From positions 21,796 through 85,795 of the forward strand of contig JAMOBE010000004.1 of NCBI GenBank assembly GCA_039908285.1: DNA of 64,000 nucleotides. Direction: 5' to 3'. Shown here piece after piece: positions 25,220-34,296 of the stretch (position 1 is its first letter; every line of letters begins with the position of its first letter). The position numbers and the translations under genes were made by a program. The DNA comes from JAMOBE01 sp039908285 (GTDB lineage Bacteria; Pseudomonadota; Alphaproteobacteria; Rhodospirillales; Rhodospirillaceae). The notes below the pieces were generated by a model. That model ran no database searches and had not been told where the DNA came from. It saw only the letters and a program-made list of their open reading frames with translations.

Positions 25220-27997
25220 TCACTCCGCGGCGGATGGGGCTTCCTGGGGGTGAGCATCGGCCGGGTCGGCAAGGGCATCCAGAAGCTGCTTGCGGACCTG
25301 GCGGAGCTTGCCCTCGTGGTCCACCTTCATGCCGAAGACGTCCTTGACATAGAACACGTCCACCACCCGCTCGCCATAGGTGGCCACCTGCGCCGAGGAA
25401 ATCTGCAACCCAAGGGCGGTCAGCGCCGACGTGACGTCGTACAGAAGGCCCGGACGGTCGCGGCCGTTGACCTCCACCAGGGTGTGGGTCTTGCTTGCGG
25501 TGTTGTCGATGATGACCCGTGGCGGCACCTGGAAGACGCGGGTGCGGCTGGGTAGGACGGTGCCGCGGCCCTTGCGGAATTCCCCCTGTGGCCAGACCTT
25601 GCCGTGCAGCACCGATTCGATGGCGGCCCGGATCTTCTTCATCTTTTCCGCGCGGTCCCGGGGCTCGCCGGCGGGGCCGTGAATCCAGAAGGTGTCGAGG
25701 GCCATGCCGTTGACCATGGTGATGATCTTGGCATCGGCGATGGACTCGCCAACGAGGGCGATCGCCCCGGAAATCTGCGAGAACAGCCCGGCGTGATCGC
25801 CGGTGTAGATGATGATTTCGGTTCCGGAGCGGGTTGGATCCTCGCGAGTTTCGATGGTGAGGGGACTGCCGGCGCGGTCGGCGGCCATGATCATGCGGGC
25901 GTGGCGCACGTGGGTTGCGGTGTCGAAGGCCAGCCAATAGGCCGGATAGCCCCGGGACAGGTGGCGCTCCACCTCGTCTTCGGGCCAGTCGGCGAGGGCT
26001 GTGCGCACGGCCTCTTTCGCCTCCTGCACGCGGCGATCGCGAATCTGGACGGCGACACCCCCCGACATGGCCTCCTCGGCGCGGTTGTACAGGTTGCGCA
26101 GCAGGGCGGCCTTCCAGCCGTTCCAGGCCGTCGGCCCGACCGCGCGGATGTCGGCGCAGGTGACGATGAGCAAAAGGCGCAGGCGCTCGGGCGACTGGAC
26201 GACGCGGACATAGTCCTCCACCGTCTTGACGTCGTCGAGGTCGCGCTTGAAGGCGGTGCGGCTCATGGTCAGGTGGTTGCGCACCAGCCAGCTTACGGTC
26301 TCGGTCTCCTCGGGCGTGAGGCCGAGCCGCGGCCCGAGCTTCAGGGCCACCTGGGCGCCGAGTTCCGAATGATCGCCGCCGCGGCCCTTGGCGATGTCGT
26401 GCAGCAGCACGGCGACGAACAGGGCGCGGCGGGACTGGATCTGGTGGATGAGCTGGCTGGTGAGCGGAGCCTCCTGGGTCAGAGCGCCGCTCTCCAGGTC
26501 GTGCAGGACGCCGATGGCGCGGAGGGTGTGCTCGTCGGTGGTGTAGACATGGTACATGTCGTACTGCATCTGGGCCACCACCCGGCCGAAATCGGGGATG
26601 AAGCGGCCGAAAACGCCGGATTCGTTCATGAGCCGCAGCGTCGCCACCGGGTTTTTGCGCGACGTCAGGATCTCGAGGAACAGCCGGTTGGCCTCGGGCG
26701 AGTCGCGCAGCCTGCCGAGCTGTCGCAGACTCTGGGCCACCCGTTGCAGGGTATTGGGGTGGATGTCGATGCCGTGGACGTGGGAGGCGTGGAACAGCCG
26801 CAGGATCTGCATCGGCTTACGATCGAAGGTATCCGCCGACGGCACGGCGAGCCGTCCCCCCTCGACGACGAATCCGTCGACATTGCGCTTGCGGAACGAC
26901 AGCACCGAGAACGACAGTCTGGGCTTGCGCTTGTGCTGTTCCTCCAGCACGGCGCACAGGATGCGCGTCAGGTCGCCCACATCCTTGGCCACCAGGTAGT
27001 ACCGGCGCATGAAGCGCTCGACGCCGCGGGCGTGGGAGGTGTCCACATAGCCCATGCGCTGGCCGATCTGCTGCTGCACGTCGAAGGTCAGCCGGTCCTC
27101 GGGCCGACCGGTCAGGTAGTGCAGATGGCAGCGCACCGTCCACAGGAACCTGCGCACGGTGACGAAGCGATTGGCCGCTTCCGGCGTCAGCACTCCCAGG
27201 CTGACCAGCTCGGGGATCTCGGACACACCATAGAGATAGCGCACGATCCAGAACAGGGTGTGGAGATCGCGAAGCCCGCCCTTGCCGTCCTTGATGTTGG
27301 GTTCGAGCACGTAGCGGGCATCCCCCAGGCGGTCGTGGCGGCTGTCGCGCTCGGCCAGCTTGCGCTCGACGAACTCGATGCCGGTGCCCTTGACCACCTC
27401 GGCGCGGTAGCGCTTTTTCAGGGTGAGGTACATCTCCTGATCGCCCCACAGCCAGCGGGCCTCCAGGAGGGCGGTGCGGATGGTACCGTCCAGCCTGGCC
27501 TGGCGGATGCACTCGTCCACCGTGCGGGTGGAATGGCCCACCTTGAGGCTCAAGTCCCAGAGCATGTACAGGATGTACTCGACCACCTGCTCCGAATAGG
27601 GCGTGGCCTTGTAGGGCAGCAGGAACAAAAGATCGAGATCGGAAAAGGGCGCCAGCTCGCCCCGCCCATAGCCGCCCACCGCGACGATGCCCAGAGTATC
27701 GCCGGCGACGCGCACCCGGTCGAACACCCGCTGCGTCGCGAAGTCATGGATGACGCGGATGAGCTGATCCATGAGGAAGCTGTTGGCCCGCACCACCTCG
27801 GCCCCGGTGGCCCCCTCCTCCTCGAAGCGGCGGCGGATGACGGCGACGCCGTCGGCCATGGTCGTTTTGAGCAGCGCAAGCACGGCGGCCCGCTGCGTCT
27901 GCCGGGTCAGAGTCTGGTCGGCGGCGATGGCGTCCAGCCTGGTGCTGACGGCCTGGCGATCGATGATACGCCGCTGCTGCGGGATTTTGTCGGCCAT
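25220..27997 (-). CDS. glnD: Bifunctional [protein-PII] uridylyltransferase / uridylyl-removing enzyme
   Basis: Primary nitrogen sensor: it uridylylates PII proteins under nitrogen limitation and removes UMP when glutamine is high. The 925-residue protein has the nucleotidyltransferase motif GGYGRGELAPFSDLDLLFLL near residues 120-140. The HD hydrolase domain contains AVLLHDIAKGRGGDHSELG at about 530-550. Two C-terminal ACT domains follow (TRSGTEIIIYTGDHAGLFSQ, VNGRDRPGLLYDVTSALTAL). The ATG at 27997 is chosen over 28021 because GGAGAGG lies just before it. Length is typical. Two tandem copies of CTAAACATAGGGCAC lie upstream at 28030-28060. Confidence 0.96.
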   Translation of the reverse strand: MADKIPQQRRIIDRQAVSTRLDAIAADQTLTRQTQRAAVLALLKTTMADGVAVIRRRFEEEGATGAEVVRANSFLMDQLIRVIHDFATQRVFDRVRVAGDTLGIVAVGGYGRGELAPFSDLDLLFLLPYKATPYSEQVVEYILYMLWDLSLKVGHSTRTVDECIRQARLDGTIRTALLEARWLWGDQEMYLTLKKRYRAEVVKGTGIEFVERKLAERDSRHDRLGDARYVLEPNIKDGKGGLRDLHTLFWIVRYLYGVSEIPELVSLGVLTPEAANRFVTVRRFLWTVRCHLHYLTGRPEDRLTFDVQQQIGQRMGYVDTSHARGVERFMRRYYLVAKDVGDLTRILCAVLEEQHKRKPRLSFSVLSFRKRNVDGFVVEGGRLAVPSADTFDRKPMQILRLFHASHVHGIDIHPNTLQRVAQSLRQLGRLRDSPEANRLFLEILTSRKNPVATLRLMNESGVFGRFIPDFGRVVAQMQYDMYHVYTTDEHTLRAIGVLHDLESGALTQEAPLTSQLIHQIQSRRALFVAVLLHDIAKGRGGDHSELGAQVALKLGPRLGLTPEETETVSWLVRNHLTMSRTAFKRDLDDVKTVEDYVRVVQSPERLRLLLIVTCADIRAVGPTAWNGWKAALLRNLYNRAEEAMSGGVAVQIRDRRVQEAKEAVRTALADWPEDEVERHLSRGYPAYWLAFDTATHVRHARMIMAADRAGSPLTIETREDPTRSGTEIIIYTGDHAGLFSQISGAIALVGESIADAKIITMVNGMALDTFWIHGPAGEPRDRAEKMKKIRAAIESVLHGKVWPQGEFRKGRGTVLPSRTRVFQVPPRVIIDNTASKTHTLVEVNGRDRPGLLYDVTSALTALGLQISSAQVATYGERVVDVFYVKDVFGMKVDHEGKLRQVRKQLLDALADPADAHPQEAPSAAE

Positions 27998-28109
27998 TGC
28001 CTCTCCGGTGCCCGGGAACACGTCATTGCCTAAACATAGGGCACTCTAAACATAGGGCACCGGCGCGTGTTTGGCCATACCATGGATCTTCTCCCTCCCC
28101 GAAGAGGGG

Positions 28110-29609
28110 TCAGGCGTTGGCCATGTCGTCAGTCCACAATTTCGAGGCGTCGGGCAGGTCGCGGCTTTTTATCGCATTGGCGGTGAAGCGGCGCACCGTC
28201 ACCGTCGGCGACCAGTGGTCGGGGGCAAGTCCGGCCTTGCGTTTCAGGTGCGACAGAAACTCGACGGGATCGGGAAGGGACTCCCAGACCTGGGGCAGGA
28301 ACAGGCCGCGGTGGCCCCGGTCCTCGAAGATCAGTCCATCCACTCCGGGGCGCATCCGGCTGAGCAGGTCCTCCTGGTCGGTGAAGGCCATGGGCCGGGG
28401 CGCGGTCAGCACCGAGACCGACAGCTCGAGCCCCGGCACCTCCTCCCGCAGCAGCGGCCGGAAGCGGGGGTCCTTGAAGGCGGCCTTGAAGGCATTGTCC
28501 ACCACGTCGTCCACCAGCGGCCGCCACGCCTGCGGCGAACCGATGCAACCACGGAGCTGGCCGTTGCGGGTCAGGGTGACGAAGGCGGCCCCATGAGCGG
28601 CCAGGTCGGGGGGAACCCCCTGCGGAGTGACCGTGACCGGCTGGCCGGTGGCGAGTCCGTGGCGGATGGACAGGGCCGACAGCCGCAGCAGCGTTCCGCC
28701 ATGGCGCCCAAGGAGAGCGGCGCCGTCGTCGCCCTCGTCTCCCGCCGTAGTCCCAGCCTCTTCCGCCGCCCTGGCGTCGCCGGCCACACAGGCGCCGGCC
28801 ACACAGGCGCTGGTCTCGAGGAAGGCCCAGGCGCCATAGCCCACGACGCGATCGCGGCTGCCGGCGGTATCGCCCGAATTGCGGACATCCACCGTCTGCA
28901 CCGCCATTCCCCGCCGCTTCGCCGTCACCAGCAGCCCGCGCACCGGCACGCGGCCGCAGGCCGCATCGTCGCCGATGGCCTGCGGATCAAGGGTCTCGAC
29001 GGCCCGGACGGTGACGGCGTCCACGCGCCGACAGGTGTCGTAGTCCAGGTAATGGCTGAGATCGGTGCTGACGACGATCAGCGTCTCCGGCCCGCCCCAG
29101 GCGGCATCCAGCAGGCCGGCCACCTCGTCGGGCGTCGCGTCGCCGGCCACCACCGGCACCAGCTGGAAGGACTCGCCAAGGACCATCTGGAGGAATGGCA
29201 GGTGGACCTCCAGGCTGTGCTCCTGGGCGTGGGCGGCGTCGAGGAGACCGACGGACGGCAGCCTGGCGAGGTGCTCCAGCATGGGACGATCGATGGTCAC
29301 CGTGCCGAGAGGGCTCGCGTAAGCGGTGGCGCCGCACAGGGCCAGCCCGCGAAAGGCGACCCGATGCGATGGGCCGATCAGCACCACCCGGCCGATGCGC
29401 CCGCGCGCCGGGGCCAGCCGGGCATAGACGGTGGCGGCGGTGGGGCCGGAGTAGACATACCCGGCATGGGGGGCGATGATCGCCTTGGGCACGGCAACCA
29501 GTGATCCCCCGGCCACGCCGGCCAGGAAACCGGCCACCATCGCCTGCAACTCCCCGGCATTGGCGGGATAGAAGGATCCGGCCACCGCCGGTGCTCTGAC
29601 GGAACTCAT
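28110..29609 (-). CDS. amrBA: AmmeMemoRadiSam system protein B-A fusion (Memo + AMMECR1)
   Basis: A 499-residue two-domain protein. Residues about 1-275 are a Memo-like domain, with GSFYPA, the metal-ligand-type histidines of APHAGYVYSG (His48) and EHSLEVHLPFLQ, and STDLSHY. Residues about 310-495 are an AMMECR1 domain with the conserved RGCIGS motif near residue 352 and SVSVLTAPRPM. Between them is an Ala-rich linker. The ATG at 29609 starts exactly at the Memo domain; the open frame further upstream is non-coding. The AmrS-type radical SAM gene is divergent 100 bases away. The three parts make the AmmeMemoRadiSam system named from phylogenetic profiling; its reaction is not established. Confidence 0.9.
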   Translation of the reverse strand: MSSVRAPAVAGSFYPANAGELQAMVAGFLAGVAGGSLVAVPKAIIAPHAGYVYSGPTAATVYARLAPARGRIGRVVLIGPSHRVAFRGLALCGATAYASPLGTVTIDRPMLEHLARLPSVGLLDAAHAQEHSLEVHLPFLQMVLGESFQLVPVVAGDATPDEVAGLLDAAWGGPETLIVVSTDLSHYLDYDTCRRVDAVTVRAVETLDPQAIGDDAACGRVPVRGLLVTAKRRGMAVQTVDVRNSGDTAGSRDRVVGYGAWAFLETSACVAGACVAGDARAAEEAGTTAGDEGDDGAALLGRHGGTLLRLSALSIRHGLATGQPVTVTPQGVPPDLAAHGAAFVTLTRNGQLRGCIGSPQAWRPLVDDVVDNAFKAAFKDPRFRPLLREEVPGLELSVSVLTAPRPMAFTDQEDLLSRMRPGVDGLIFEDRGHRGLFLPQVWESLPDPVEFLSHLKRKAGLAPDHWSPTVTVRRFTANAIKSRDLPDASKLWTDDMANA

Positions 29610-29712
29610 CGCGGGTTTCTCCCGATCATCCTGGACCTGCCGACCCCATTGTCGCCGCCCGAAAAAACTATGTAACGAGCCGAGGGACTGGTCTACGGTA
29701 AAAACTCTCCCT

Positions 29713-30828
29713 GTGAGCAACCAGGCTGGTGTCATGGCGCAGGAGCACCCGTTTCCGGACAGCGTGATCGGTCGCCACTGGCACCGGCTCGACGACGGGC
29801 GGGTGCAGTGCGACGTATGCCCGCGCGCCTGCCGGCTGCATGCCGGACAGCGGGGCCTGTGCTTCGTGCGGGCCTGCGATGGCGAGCACATCGTGCTCAC
29901 CACCTATGGCCGCTCGTCGGGGTTCTGCATCGATCCCATCGAAAAGAAGCCGCTGAACCACTTCCTGCCCGGCACGCCGATCCTGTCCTTTGGGACCGCC
30001 GGCTGCAACCTGACCTGCCGGTTCTGCCAGAACTGGCATATCTCGAAGGCCCGCGAGGCGGACACTCTCCAGGACCTGGCCACGCCGCGGATGATCGCCG
30101 CCGCCGCCCGCCAGCTCGACTGCCGGAGCGTCGCCTTCACCTACAACGACCCGGTGATCTTCCTCGAGTACGCGGTGGACGCCGCCCGGGCCTGCCACGA
30201 TCTGGGCATCCGCACGGTGGCGGTCACCGCCGGCTACATTTCGCCCGAGGCGCGCCGCGAGTTCTTCGCCCACATGGACGCGGCCAACGTCGACCTCAAG
30301 GCCTTCAGCGAGGACTTCTACCACCGGCTCTGCACGGGACATCTGGATCCGGTGCTGGACACGCTCCGCTATCTGAAGCACGAGACCGCGGTGTGGTTCG
30401 AGATCACCACCCTGCTGATTCCGGGGGAGAATGACGGCGAGGCGGAGATCGACGCCATGAGCCGCTGGGTGGTGGAGGCCCTGGGGCCGGATGTACCGCT
30501 GCACTTCAGCGCCTTCCACCCGGCCTACCGGGTGATGGACCGGCCGCCGACTCCGGCCGCCACGCTGACGCGGGCACGGCGCATCGCCATGGAGAACGGC
30601 GTCCGCTACGTCTATTGCGGCAATGTCCATGATCGCACCGGCGGCTCCACCTGGTGCCACGGCTGCGGGCGCCTCGTGGTCGAGCGCGACGGGTATGTCC
30701 TCGGCCGCTATGGCCTGGACGGCGCGGGGTGCTGCACCCAGTGCGGCACCCAGTGTGCCGGCGTGTTCGAGGGAGCCCCGGGCACATGGGGCGCGCGACG
30801 GCAACCCGTGCACTTCCGGGTCACCTGA
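29713..30828 (+). CDS. amrS: AmmeMemoRadiSam system radical SAM enzyme
   Basis: A 371-residue radical SAM protein. The [4Fe-4S] motif is CNLTCRFC (Cys98, Cys102, Cys105 from this start). An N-terminal cysteine group (CDVCPRACRL ... GLC) and a C-terminal one (CHGCGRL ... CCTQCGTQC) are likely additional cluster or zinc sites, both typical of the AmrS/PflA-like family. The substrate is unknown. The start is ambiguous: GTG at 29713 or ATG at 29734, neither with a good ribosome binding site. Divergent from the Memo-AMMECR1 fusion gene. Confidence 0.92.
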   Translation: MSNQAGVMAQEHPFPDSVIGRHWHRLDDGRVQCDVCPRACRLHAGQRGLCFVRACDGEHIVLTTYGRSSGFCIDPIEKKPLNHFLPGTPILSFGTAGCNLTCRFCQNWHISKAREADTLQDLATPRMIAAAARQLDCRSVAFTYNDPVIFLEYAVDAARACHDLGIRTVAVTAGYISPEARREFFAHMDAANVDLKAFSEDFYHRLCTGHLDPVLDTLRYLKHETAVWFEITTLLIPGENDGEAEIDAMSRWVVEALGPDVPLHFSAFHPAYRVMDRPPTPAATLTRARRIAMENGVRYVYCGNVHDRTGGSTWCHGCGRLVVERDGYVLGRYGLDGAGCCTQCGTQCAGVFEGAPGTWGARRQPVHFRVT

Positions 30829-30874
30829 CTCCGTCGGCCTTTCAGAGCCTGAAAATGTATTGGGAACCTGGACT

Positions 30875-30910
30875 CCCTCTCCCCCCGGAAGAGGGGGGAG
30901 AGGGCTTTTT
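30875..30910 (+). terminator. Intrinsic terminator of the radical SAM gene
   Basis: A perfect 12-bp GC stem (CCCTCTCCCCCC / GGGGGGAGAGGG) with a six-base loop, followed by C and TTTTT. It lies 46 bases after the amrS stop. The same core with similar flanks recurs at 33369-33433. Confidence 0.85.
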
Positions 30911-30933
30911 ATGGTCGTGGTACCGTCACCCTC

Positions 30934-32016
30934 TCAGCGCTCCATCGGCGTCAGGGAGATGGCTTCCAGACGCTGGCGGGCCCGCTCCTCGCGTGAGAGC
31001 ACGATCACGCCCTTGCGCTCGAAGTAGCCGCCGGGCTCCATCGCTTCGTCGCTGGTGACGGAGGTCATGAACTCCCGCAGGCCCCTGGCGACGCCGAATC
31101 CCTTCCTGTCGCGCATGTGCCCCTTCTTGAAATAGAAGTAGAGGCGTCGGCTCAAGGGGTATTCGTCGTTGGCGATGCTTTGTTCGGTGGGCAGCAGACC
31201 GTTGACCGGGAACACCACGAGGCCTCTGGCCTCGTCGATCCACTGGGCGCGATCGATGACGGCCATCGCGCCCACCGGCGCCTTGCGGAGAATATCGAGC
31301 GGTCCGATGGTCTCATCCACCTCGGTGAAACGACCATCCGCGCGGGGAGTCGTGCACCGCGCCGTGCGGTCCGCCGCCGCATAGACGGTGCGGATCTCGG
31401 GGATGTAGCGGCAGCCAGCCTGCATGATACGGTCATCAAACACGCTTCTGGTCCCCGAGTTTCCAGACGGAGCGAAAATATTGATCTCGGTGTCCGGGAG
31501 GGAATGGTGAATATCCCTCCATTTGAGATTGGGGTTCGTCTTGAATTCACCGCCATCGGGCACTTCGAGAGCCAGCGCGCGGTACATGTGCTCAGGGATC
31601 AGGTTGAAGGGCTCGGTTCCCCGCCTGGCCACCACGACGACGGCGCCATAGCCGATGACGATCTCGATGACTTCGGTGACCTTGTTGACGGCGCAGGTCT
31701 TGGCCTCGGCCCTGCTCATCCGGCGGGATGAGGCGACGATGTCGGGAAGATCGACACCGATCCCGTCGCAGAACTCCTTGATGCCGGACGTCGATCCCCT
31801 GGTCGCCACCACGGGAGCAACCACGTCCCGCTGCTTCGCCGAGAAGTGGGCAACCGCAGCCCGAATATACGGCACCATCGTCTCCGATCCGACGATGTAG
31901 AGATTCTTGCGGAGCGAGAAATCTGCAGACGGCACATCCGCGGCAGACACCGGGACCGGGGTCAGCGTCAGAGACCAGAGGAGCATCGCGGTAAACAAGA
32001 AAAAGCGCTGACTCAC
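30934..32016 (-). CDS. PstS-like periplasmic substrate-binding protein
   Basis: A 360-residue periplasmic binding protein of the PstS/phosphate-like type. The GTG at 32016 (preceded by GGGGGA) opens a clear signal peptide (FFLFTAMLLWSLTLTPVPVSA) with cleavage expected after VSA. The mature protein has the ligand-loop patterns YIVGSETMVPY, TRGSTSGIKEFCDG and PSGNSGTRSVF. No pstC, pstA or pstB lies nearby, so it is an orphan: it could serve a transporter elsewhere, or act in phosphate or other anion sensing. Ligand identity is not proven. Confidence 0.85.
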   Translation of the reverse strand: MSQRFFLFTAMLLWSLTLTPVPVSAADVPSADFSLRKNLYIVGSETMVPYIRAAVAHFSAKQRDVVAPVVATRGSTSGIKEFCDGIGVDLPDIVASSRRMSRAEAKTCAVNKVTEVIEIVIGYGAVVVVARRGTEPFNLIPEHMYRALALEVPDGGEFKTNPNLKWRDIHHSLPDTEINIFAPSGNSGTRSVFDDRIMQAGCRYIPEIRTVYAAADRTARCTTPRADGRFTEVDETIGPLDILRKAPVGAMAVIDRAQWIDEARGLVVFPVNGLLPTEQSIANDEYPLSRRLYFYFKKGHMRDRKGFGVARGLREFMTSVTSDEAMEPGGYFERKGVIVLSREERARQRLEAISLTPMER

Positions 32017-32225
32017 GGCTCCCCCTATTCCGCTGAAAATTGGGTGGTCCACGTCCCACCGCGGGCATCCCATGCTAACCCAATCACCCACATTGTCCAC
32101 CGAATTGCCGCATCCAATGTCCATGGTCGGCATGGCCTTCGAGCCGTTGAAAGGCTCTTGCGTTATTGGGGCGGAGCGCTATCGTCTGGGCTCAGTCTCT
32201 TCCAACGAGTCCGACCCGGGTCCCC

Positions 32226-32684
32226 ATGGCCACAGAACAAGCGTTCCCCGCCGAAACGTGTCAGTGCAAGGTCAAGGCTCAACGCTTCGCCGAGTTTGTT
32301 CGTCTACATGCGACCGAAGGTGGCGTCCTCTCCGCCGAAGACGAGCTGAAGGTTCTGCGAACCGGGGTCAGCGAGTTCGGCCTTGGGCTGGACGAGGCCA
32401 AGGGTATTCTCCTGGGGGTAGCCGCCGACCGCAGGATCGCCCTGGAGAGCCAGGTGGAAAGGCACCTCGGTCATTTCCTGGGTCCCGCGGGGAAGAACAG
32501 GAAAGTATCGCGGGAGAAATTCAACGAAGCCGTGGAATTCTACAAGCGGCTCACCTACGAGTCGGTCTCGCAGACCGACGCCGAGAAGCGGGTCAAGGCG
32601 GTGATGGAGCGCACCGGCCTCAAACCCCGGCGAAGCTGGAGTCGTCTTGGCTCCCGCAAATGGTACAACCGCATCAAGGCCTGA
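32226..32684 (+). CDS. Uncharacterised 152-residue protein
   Basis: A basic, helical soluble protein that I do not recognise. Features seen: a short N-terminal Cys pair (CQC, residues 12-14), a helical middle (SAEDELKVLRTGVSEFGLGL) and a basic C-terminus rich in Arg/Lys/Trp (SWSRLGSRKWYNRIKA) that could bind nucleic acid or a partner. The ATG at 32226 is chosen because an upstream in-frame start (32166) has no coding character; the ribosome binding site is weak. The 209 bases before it (32017-32225) hold nothing else evident. Confidence 0.6.
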   Translation: MATEQAFPAETCQCKVKAQRFAEFVRLHATEGGVLSAEDELKVLRTGVSEFGLGLDEAKGILLGVAADRRIALESQVERHLGHFLGPAGKNRKVSREKFNEAVEFYKRLTYESVSQTDAEKRVKAVMERTGLKPRRSWSRLGSRKWYNRIKA

Positions 32685-32705
32685 TGCCGATACCGGCGAA
32701 CGGGC

Positions 32706-33344
32706 CTACTGCAACACCACCAGGCTGCGCAGAAAGCTTCGCACCGCGTCGAGTGCCTGGCCCAGGGTGTCGGTCTCGCTGTGGCCGGAGGCGCGCGTGG
32801 GTTTGAACGAGTGATCGCCCCCCTCGATCCAGTGCAGGTGGATGGCCGGCGACAGGTCATAGCCCATCACCGTCTCCCGTCTCCCCAGGGTGTCGCGGGT
32901 GCCCTGGCAGATCAGGGTGGGTGTCGCCATGGCGCGCAGGTGGTCCGTGCGCGGGGCCTCCGGCCGGCCGGCGGGGTGAAAGGGGTAGCCGAGACAGACG
33001 AGACCCCGCACCCCGACCTCGTCGGCGAGCAGGCTGGCGATGCGCCCACCAAGCGACTTGCCACCGATAACCAGCCGGTTCGGGGGAAGATCCAGCTCCG
33101 CCAGGGCCTCGCGATAGCTGGCGAGCAGCACCGGGCGGGTATCGGGAGGCCGCTTCCGCCCGCCGCTGCGGCGCTCGGCCATGTAGGGAAACTCGAACCG
33201 GGCCACCCGATAGCCCTGGCCGGCGGCCAGACCCTCCGCGAACCAGGTCATGAAGGCCGAGTCCATCGGCGCCCCGGCGCCATGAGCGAGAACCACGGTC
33301 AGCGGCGCCTCCGCCGGGCCGTTGACGAGGATTTCCACGCTCAT
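32706..33344 (-). CDS. Alpha/beta hydrolase of the Tex30/KANL3 type
   Basis: A 212-residue small alpha/beta hydrolase. The opening strand and glycine-rich loop are TVVLAHGAGAPMDS, the nucleophile serine is in IGGKSLGGR, and the histidine is in GGDHSFKP. The family (predicted hydrolases of dienelactone-hydrolase style) has no settled substrate. The ATG at 33344 with GAGG upstream is preferred over the GTG two codons earlier. It converges with the unknown gene at 32226. Confidence 0.82.
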   Translation of the reverse strand: MSVEILVNGPAEAPLTVVLAHGAGAPMDSAFMTWFAEGLAAGQGYRVARFEFPYMAERRSGGRKRPPDTRPVLLASYREALAELDLPPNRLVIGGKSLGGRIASLLADEVGVRGLVCLGYPFHPAGRPEAPRTDHLRAMATPTLICQGTRDTLGRRETVMGYDLSPAIHLHWIEGGDHSFKPTRASGHSETDTLGQALDAVRSFLRSLVVLQ

Positions 33345-33368
33345 GGGCACCTCAGGTACGGTGGTATA

Positions 33369-33433
33369 AGAGACTGAAAATGCGTCTGGAATCTTACGCC
33401 CTCTCCCCCCGGAAGAGGGTTTTGATGGTCATG
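33369..33433. repeat. Palindromic intergenic repeat, second copy of the 30844 element
   Basis: Shares AGAG-CTGAAAATG, the core CCCTCTCCCCCCGGAAGAGGG and a trailing TTTT-ATGGTC-TG block with 30844-30920, in the same orientation. Here the stem is shorter (CCCTCT / AGAGGG). Confidence 0.7.
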
Positions 33434-33436
33434 TTC

Positions 33437-34183
33437 TCAATGGTGCATCCACTGGCCGCCGTTGACGTCCAGATTGACGCCGGTGATGAAGCCGGCATTG
33501 TCCGACGCCAGGTAGGTGACGGCGGCGGCGATTTCCACGGGCGTCGCCAGGCGCCGCATGGGAATGTGGGCCTTGATGTCCTCGAGGATCTGCGGCGGCA
33601 CCTGGAGCATCATTTCCGTCGCCGTGTAGCCGGGGGATACCGTGTTGACGGTGACGCCGTGGCGGGCGCCTTCCTGCGCCAGGGACATGGAGAAGCCGTG
33701 CATGCCGGCCTTGGAGGCGGCGTAGTTGGCTTGGCCGAACTGTCCCTTCTGACCGTTCACCGAGGCGATGTTGATGACGCGCCCATAGTTGCGGTCCAGC
33801 ATGCCACCCCAGAACTGGCGGGTGACGTTGAAGACGCTGTAGAGGTTGACCTTCATCACCTGGTCCCAGTTCTCGAAGGGCATCTTCTTGAACGCGGAGT
33901 CGCGGATGATGCCGGCGCAATTGACCAGGACGTCCACCTGGCCGAAGGTCGCGGTGACCTCCGCGGCCAACTTTTCGCAGGAGCCGAAGTCGGCGACGTC
34001 GGCCTTGAACAGATGGACGTGATGTCCCTCCTCGTGGCGCGCGGCCTGCCATGAGTCGATTTTTCCGGCCTCGAACGGTGCATAGACGGCCGAAACCTTG
34101 TAGCCATTCACGGCAAAAGCCGTCACGATCGCGGTCCCGATCCCACCGATGCCACCGGTCACCAAAACGTTGCGCTGAGTCAT
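33437..34183 (-). CDS. phaB: Acetoacetyl-CoA reductase
   Basis: A 248-residue SDR of the PhaB/PhbB type, which reduces acetoacetyl-CoA to 3-hydroxybutyryl-CoA with NADPH for polyhydroxybutyrate synthesis. The cofactor motif is VTGGIGGIGTA, the active-site Tyr and Lys are in YAASKAGMHGF, and the characteristic PhaB segments GQKGQFGQANYAASKAG and MLQVPP are present. The ATG at 34183 has GGAGAGG upstream. No phaA or phaC is in the window. It is divergent from gcvT over 113 bases. Confidence 0.88.
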   Translation of the reverse strand: MTQRNVLVTGGIGGIGTAIVTAFAVNGYKVSAVYAPFEAGKIDSWQAARHEEGHHVHLFKADVADFGSCEKLAAEVTATFGQVDVLVNCAGIIRDSAFKKMPFENWDQVMKVNLYSVFNVTRQFWGGMLDRNYGRVINIASVNGQKGQFGQANYAASKAGMHGFSMSLAQEGARHGVTVNTVSPGYTATEMMLQVPPQILEDIKAHIPMRRLATPVEIAAAVTYLASDNAGFITGVNLDVNGGQWMHH

Positions 34184-34296
34184 GGCACATCCCCTCTCCA
34201 GATTGCGTCGATGCGTGAAAGTAGCATCCGGCAACCGCTCGCGATAGTCTTTGTCGGGGATGGCATGATGCGATCCCCACGGCACGGGAGACGTCG

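Noticed and set aside
34184..34296. Possible glycine riboswitch before gcvT
   Set aside because: The 113-base gap is short and I could not find the tandem aptamer core; a covariance search would decide.
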